From contig CALWIU010000067.1 in assembly GCA_944380845.1 (NCBI GenBank), forward strand, positions 20,328-84,327: a stretch of DNA of 64,000 nt, given 5' to 3'. The DNA is from an uncultured Clostridia bacterium (GTDB lineage: Bacteria; Bacillota; Clostridia; Oscillospirales; Acutalibacteraceae). This document shows, piece after piece, positions 59,809 through 64,000 of the stretch (the first letter of the stretch is position 1; each line of letters starts with the position of its first letter). The translations under genes were made by a program, and so were the position numbers. Below the pieces are notes generated by a model. It was not told where the DNA came from, searched no databases, and saw only the letters and a list, made by a program, of their open reading frames with translations.

Positions 59809-61041
59809 ATGAATATAGCGATCATGGGCTTTGGCGTCGTCGGTTCCGGCGTCGCAGAGCTGATGGAAAAGAATCACGCAAGCATTACTGAAAAAAGTAT
59901 GCAGCCATCGATGAATATCAAATACATTCTGGATCTGCGGGATTTCCCCGACAGCCCTTTCCATGATAAGATCATTCATGATTTTTCCGTGATTTTGCAT
60001 GATGAATCCGTTGCTATTGTCGTTGAAACAATGGGCGGACTGCATCCGGCGTTTGAATTTGTTTCGGATCTGCTGCGCGCGGGGAAAAGCGTCGTGACTT
60101 CCAATAAGGAACTGGTTGCCGCCAAAGGCTACGAGCTTTTGACCCTTGCGCAGGAAAAGAATGTTAATTTTTTGTTTGAGGCGAGCGTGGGCGGCGGCAT
60201 TCCGATCATTCGGCCGATCACCCAGTGCCTTGCGGCGAACGAAATCGATGAAATCGCCGGTATTTTGAACGGGACAACGAATTTTATTTTAACCAAAATG
60301 ATTGCTGAAAATATGGAGATGGGCGAAGCGCTTGCCATGGCGCAGCATCTTGGTTATGCAGAAAAGGACCCGACGGCCGATATTGATGGTATCGATTCCT
60401 GCCGTAAGATCTGTATTTTGGCATCCCTTTGTTTTGGAAAACACATCTATCCGTCTGAGGTTCGCACGGAAGGAATTCGCGATGTGCAGCTGCGCGATGT
60501 CTCCTATGCGGCAAACGGTGGTTATGTTATGAAGCTGCTGGGCGTTGCCCGCAGAGTCAAAAACGGCAGGCTTTGTATTTTTGTCGCCCCGTGCCTGGTG
60601 CAGGGACACAGTCAGCTTGCCAGTGTGGACGATGTATTTAATGCCATTCTGGTGCGCGGGGACGCCATCGGTGATGTGGTCTTTTATGGCAGAGGCGCAG
60701 GCAAGCTGCCCACCGCATCGGCAGTTGTGGCGGATGTCATCGACTGCGCGAAGCATATGGCAAAGCGTAAGCTTTTGGACTGGGGCGCGCCGGAAGAAGG
60801 ATTTGTGATGGATTGCGCCGAGGTTCCCTATCGGTTCTATGTCCGCGGTGTCTGTGCAAACGATGAAACCGCTGAACAGGTAAAAGCTGCATTATCAAGT
60901 CAAATGCTGCACATCACGAACGCGCCCAGTGGGGAAATTGCCTTCCTGACAGAAGAAATCAGCGAAAAGGAACTGCGTTCTTCGCTGGCATCCTTCAGTG
61001 GCTTTACCATCGGTTCTCTGATGCGCGTCACGGCATACTGA
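59809..61041 (+). CDS. hom: homoserine dehydrogenase
   Basis: This 410-residue enzyme reduces aspartate semialdehyde to homoserine on the way to threonine and methionine. The Rossmann motif IMGFGVVGSGVAELM starts at residue 4, then come SNKELVAAKGYEL, ASVGGGIPIIRPI and LNGTTNFILTKM. The catalytic region follows (GYAEKDPTADIDGIDSCRKICILA), with the Lys and Asp of the family. About 80 C-terminal residues look like a reduced ACT domain (YRFYVRGVCANDETAEQVK). ATG at 59809 is preceded by CAGGAG. It is 48 bases before the aspartate kinase gene. Confidence 0.94.
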   Translation: MNIAIMGFGVVGSGVAELMEKNHASITEKSMQPSMNIKYILDLRDFPDSPFHDKIIHDFSVILHDESVAIVVETMGGLHPAFEFVSDLLRAGKSVVTSNKELVAAKGYELLTLAQEKNVNFLFEASVGGGIPIIRPITQCLAANEIDEIAGILNGTTNFILTKMIAENMEMGEALAMAQHLGYAEKDPTADIDGIDSCRKICILASLCFGKHIYPSEVRTEGIRDVQLRDVSYAANGGYVMKLLGVARRVKNGRLCIFVAPCLVQGHSQLASVDDVFNAILVRGDAIGDVVFYGRGAGKLPTASAVVADVIDCAKHMAKRKLLDWGAPEEGFVMDCAEVPYRFYVRGVCANDETAEQVKAALSSQMLHITNAPSGEIAFLTEEISEKELRSSLASFSGFTIGSLMRVTAY

Positions 61042-61089
61042 AAATCGGATATACTGTTCATATCAATAAAAGAGAGATAGGAAGATATT

Positions 61090-62301
61090 ATGAGCCTGAT
61101 CGTACAGAAATTCGGCGGAAGCAGCGTTGCGAACGCCGAGCGCGTGCGCAATGTCGCCCGCATTGTAACAGATTGTTACCGCGCCGGGAATCAGGTGGTC
61201 GTTGTGGTATCCGCTCAGGGCGATACGACGGATGACCTGATCGAAAAGGCAGCGGAGATCAACCCCAAAGCGTCGAAGCGTGAAATGGATATGCTGCTTT
61301 CCTCCGGTGAACAGATTTCCATCGCACTGCTCGCCATGGCGATTGAGGCGGAGCATTGCCCCGTTACATCGCTTTTGGGCTGGCAGGCGGGCTTTTCCAC
61401 CAATTCCGCTTATGGTTCGGCGCGTATCAAAACGGTGGATGCTGCCCGGGTCAAAGCGGAGCTGGATAACAACCATATTGTGGTAGTGGCAGGCTTTCAG
61501 GGCTTGAACCGCTATGATGATATTACCACTTTGGGCAGAGGCGGCAGCGATACCAGCGCTGTGGCGCTGGCGGCGGTACTTCATGCCGACCGCTGCCAGA
61601 TTTTTACCGATGTGGAAGGTGTTTATACCGCCGATCCTCGGAAGGTGAAAAATGCCCGCAAGCTCAAGGAAATTACATATGATGAAATGCTGGAGCTGGC
61701 GACCCTTGGCGCACAGGTGCTGAATAACCGGTCGGTGGAAATGGCAAAAAAATACAATGTCGAGCTTGAGGTGCTTTCCAGTCTCACCAAAGCACCCGGA
61801 ACCATAGTCAGGGAGGTCACAAACGTGGAAAAAATGCTGCTCAGAGGAGTCACCAAAGATACCAATATCGCCCGAATCTCAATCATCGGTGTGCCCGATA
61901 CCCCGGGCATTGCCTTTAAGATTTTCAGTAAGCTCGCTGCTAAAAATGTCAATGTAGATGTGATTTTGCAGTCGATCGGCAGAGATGGGACCAAGGATAT
62001 TACCTTTACCACCAGTGCCGATCATGCCGAAACGGCGGTTGATGTGCTTCGCACTTCTATTTCGGAGCTGGCAGGCAAACAGATTCTTTGCGATGAGGGT
62101 GCAGCGAAGATTTCCATCGTCGGTGCCGGCATGGAAAGTCATCCCGGTACCGCTGCCAAAATGTTTGAAGCACTGTATGAGATCAATGTCAATATTCAGA
62201 TGATCTCCACCAGTGAAATTAAAATTTCCGTTATCATTGATAAGGAAGATGCTGACAAAGCGGTGGAAGCCATTCACGCAAAATTCTTCCCCGAAGTTTA
62301 A
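61090..62301 (+). CDS. lysC: aspartate kinase with ACT domains
   Basis: This 403-residue monofunctional enzyme phosphorylates L-aspartate, the first step to lysine, threonine and methionine. VQKFGGSSVANAERV at the N-terminus, the GRGGSDTSAVALAAVLHAD core and FTDVEGVYTADPR are the kinase signature. Two ACT domains follow from about residue 265 (ISIIGVPDTPGIAFKIFSKLA, ISIVGAGMESHPGTAAKMFEAL), so feedback control by lysine and/or threonine is expected. The symbol lysC is the usual one, but the effector cannot be read. It shares the hom promoter and ends at a strong terminator. Confidence 0.93.
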   Translation: MSLIVQKFGGSSVANAERVRNVARIVTDCYRAGNQVVVVVSAQGDTTDDLIEKAAEINPKASKREMDMLLSSGEQISIALLAMAIEAEHCPVTSLLGWQAGFSTNSAYGSARIKTVDAARVKAELDNNHIVVVAGFQGLNRYDDITTLGRGGSDTSAVALAAVLHADRCQIFTDVEGVYTADPRKVKNARKLKEITYDEMLELATLGAQVLNNRSVEMAKKYNVELEVLSSLTKAPGTIVREVTNVEKMLLRGVTKDTNIARISIIGVPDTPGIAFKIFSKLAAKNVNVDVILQSIGRDGTKDITFTTSADHAETAVDVLRTSISELAGKQILCDEGAAKISIVGAGMESHPGTAAKMFEALYEINVNIQMISTSEIKISVIIDKEDADKAVEAIHAKFFPEV

Positions 62302-62318
62302 GCACAAGCCAATACATA

Positions 62319-62349
62319 AGCCGGTTCCGGTCGGAACCGGCTTTTTTTT
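62319..62349 (+). terminator. terminator of hom-lysC
   Basis: A perfect 10-bp stem (62319-62328 with 62333-62342) and a 4-nt loop are followed by seven Ts, 17 bases after the stop. Confidence 0.92.
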
Positions 62350-62461
62350 ATTTGGCAAAAGGCGCATGGCAAGGCTGGTTGTATAAACGCGATTCGTTCA
62401 GCAGAACAGCCGATTTAACGGTGGAAAAATTCAGAAAGACGCAAAAAACAGGAAATAGTTA

Positions 62462-62490
62462 TTGACTTCGATGGTCACTATTGTTATAAT
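62462..62490 (+). promoter_or_regulatory. promoter of beta-helix-like surface gene
   Basis: A -35 TTGACT (62462-62467), an exact 17-bp spacer and a perfect -10 TATAAT (62485-62490) lie 89 bases before the start. Confidence 0.8.
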
Positions 62491-62578
62491 TATACTGTAT
62501 CTTTGGACATGATTCCATGCAAAACTGCCAAAAAGTTCAGGGCAACGGCGGTCATGTGCAAGCAAAGGAGGATCCCCT

Positions 62579-64000
62579 ATGAAAGTGACAAAAAGAGCGT
62601 CCCACGGTATCCGGTTTCTGGTGCTGTTTGTCGCTCTCGCTTTGGTCGTAACGGCAGTGCCGCTGGCGGTCTTTTTATCCGCTCCTACGGCACGGGCGAT
62701 CAATGTGACCGATTGGAATTCGCTGAAAAGCAACATCGAAAGAACCGGCAGCGGTTCCAGCCTTGAGGTCACGATTCCGAACGGCAGCAATTTTCAGCCC
62801 GGCTATGGGAATGTGATCAATGTTCCCTCCGGCGCGAAGATTACCGTTATCAATAATGGTACGATCAGCATCCGTAAGGAAGACACCGATTGGCATCATA
62901 TTGACGGCAATATGTTTTATGTCAATTCCGGTGCGACGCTGACTTTGCAGGGCAATGGTACTTATGAGGTGTATCACCGCTACAACACACAGGATGTCAG
63001 TGTAAACAAGCACATCTTCGGTACATCAAGAACAACCATTGTTCGCAACAACGGTGGTACGGTCAATATTGCTTCCGGTAATTATAACACCTATAATCAC
63101 CATGAGTGGAATGAGATCGCGACTTCCTGGTTTGCACGCTACGGAAACGGTAACATCTTCACCTGGAATGCAATTGTCTGGAATATGACGGATAACAGCG
63201 TGACCAATATTACCGGCGGCACCCTGAATATGACCGTGTATGGCGCCTGTTCTTCTTCCAGTGACGACAACTACGGTCAGTTGAACGATGGCTCTGCGAA
63301 CGGCGGTATGCGTCTGTTCGAGTATGTCTACGGTGTCTATGGCGGAACGGTCAATATGAACGGCGGCGCCATGAACCTGACGACCTCTTCCTGGTATAAG
63401 GGGTATGGCAGTGAAAATCGTCGTACAGCGGTTGCCGGTACCATTGCTTATGGTATTATGTCCGATCGGGTGCATATGACCAATGGTACGATCTCAGTTA
63501 CCAGTAACCATGGTTCTCCCAATGGAAATACCATCGGTGAGTGGCAGAAAGACGGTTTGATTTCTACCTGGGCGGCTGGTATTGCCTATCGCAATACTTC
63601 TCCAGTGGTCGACGGCGGCCAGATCACCACCAACTTGACCAATTCCTCCGCGATGGATGCGTGGAATAATAGCAACTTTATTTCAAAAAAGAACTACGCA
63701 ATTATGCGCACGCCGAGCGCATCCAGCGTCAGCTATGATTTGTCCAATTATGACAGCTTCTCCTTTGTTGAGCAGAATGAAGGCAATTATCCGTTGTCGC
63801 AGGTCGGTACGGAACATCGCTGGAAGGCCTCCGGCATGACCAACCGTGACAATGAGTATCTGCGCGTTCGCGGAAATTATTCCGGCGAACCCACTGCGGG
63901 CACCGCAATGGACAGCAACGGCAGAACTTCTTTTTCCGGCAGCGGCGCGAATATGGCGAAAGGTCAGAACAATTCCGCCTCCGGCGCAAAGAATATGTAT
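62579..64000 (+). CDS. secreted beta-helix-like protein, 3' end outside window
   Basis: The frame is open to the right edge (474 codons visible). ATG at 62579 follows AAAGGAGG. A signal peptide (IRFLVLFVALALVVTAVPLAVFLSA, cleavage near ARA-IN) is followed by a region rich in Gly, Asn, Thr and Ser. It holds short repeated turns such as VNSGATLTLQGNG, NNGGTVNIASGNY, NITGGTLNMTVYG, GGTVNMNGGAMNLT and MTNGTISVT, each about 20-40 residues apart. The pattern of G-T-hydrophobic-N strands suggests a right-handed parallel beta-helix, as in pectate-lyase-like and adhesin proteins. No catalytic residues are evident so far. It probably lies on the cell surface; the anchor, if any, is beyond the window. 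Confidence 0.75.
   Translation, partial: MKVTKRASHGIRFLVLFVALALVVTAVPLAVFLSAPTARAINVTDWNSLKSNIERTGSGSSLEVTIPNGSNFQPGYGNVINVPSGAKITVINNGTISIRKEDTDWHHIDGNMFYVNSGATLTLQGNGTYEVYHRYNTQDVSVNKHIFGTSRTTIVRNNGGTVNIASGNYNTYNHHEWNEIATSWFARYGNGNIFTWNAIVWNMTDNSVTNITGGTLNMTVYGACSSSSDDNYGQLNDGSANGGMRLFEYVYGVYGGTVNMNGGAMNLTTSSWYKGYGSENRRTAVAGTIAYGIMSDRVHMTNGTISVTSNHGSPNGNTIGEWQKDGLISTWAAGIAYRNTSPVVDGGQITTNLTNSSAMDAWNNSNFISKKNYAIMRTPSASSVSYDLSNYDSFSFVEQNEGNYPLSQVGTEHRWKASGMTNRDNEYLRVRGNYSGEPTAGTAMDSNGRTSFSGSGANMAKGQNNSASGAKNMY

Noticed and set aside
1-64000. CRISPR arrays, insertion sequences, prophage, rRNA operons or an origin of replication
   Set aside because: No regular short repeats with spacers, transposase or integrase frames, phage structural genes, rRNA sequence or DnaA-box cluster were found on either strand.

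Overview
This window looks like a chromosome segment of a strictly anaerobic, low-to-mid GC Gram-positive bacterium of the class Clostridia, most likely in or near the Oscillospirales/Ruminococcaceae. The evidence is a clostridial-type rnfCDGEAB operon with apbE, a NusG-II gene and a Gx-transporter gene; an FHA / FtsW-RodA / penicillin-binding protein cluster; a CD1247-type acidic zinc-ribbon protein after efp; strong AAGGAGG ribosome-binding sites and sigma-A promoters; several TTG starts; and a LexA gene with a Gram-positive SOS box. The taxon is inferred, because no 16S gene is present.

Layout, left to right. 1-6281: 3' part of a giant protein built from divergent units of about 430-480 codons. 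6.3-9.5 kb (minus): fumC, comM and tRNA-Thr(CGT). 9.9-10.9 kb: a TetR-type regulator with a DUF3842 gene. 11.2-15.7 kb: three redox genes (SDR, old-yellow-enzyme/dienoyl-CoA-reductase type, FAD oxidoreductase). 15.8-19.7 kb (minus): response regulator, sensor kinase and membrane-anchored HtrA protease. 19.9-22.9 kb (minus): galM and a cell-surface protein. 23.0-26.7 kb: FHA, FtsW/RodA and PBP, a peptidoglycan-synthesis unit. 26.9-29.6 kb (minus): murL and murD2, the alternative L-glutamate route to UDP-MurNAc-L-Ala-D-Glu. 29.7-33.8 kb: rpsU, yqeG, an M24 peptidase, efp, a CD1247-type protein and a RING/zinc-ribbon membrane protein.

33.9-39.7 kb (minus): a tightly coupled five-gene sugar-acid operon (glucose-dehydrogenase-like, zinc alcohol dehydrogenase, uxaB, uxaA, amidohydrolase) that can be read as an oxidative L-galactose/L-galactonate-to-KDG route. 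39.8-40.5 kb (minus): lexA with its own SOS box. 40.6-49.4 kb: a GH20 hexosaminidase overlapping apbE, then the complete Rnf ferredoxin:NAD+ oxidoreductase, the energy-conserving centre of the window. 49.5-51.2 kb: an ArsR-type regulator and the remnant of a GPH/MFS sugar transporter. 51.4-57.5 kb (minus): tadA, a CPBP protease, secA, nth and a secreted anchored protein. 57.7-62.3 kb: a secreted protein with PPC-like repeats, then hom and an aspartate kinase gene. 62.6 kb to the end: the first part of a secreted Gly/Asn/Thr-rich, beta-helix-like protein.

The window is mostly ordinary chromosome. No insertion sequences, phage genes, CRISPR arrays or rRNA were seen. The items that most deserve attention are the MurL-MurD2 pair, the five-gene aldonate operon, the giant repeat protein, the prokaryotic RING-finger protein and the internally deleted transporter. 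Family assignments are from reading the translations; no database search was run.
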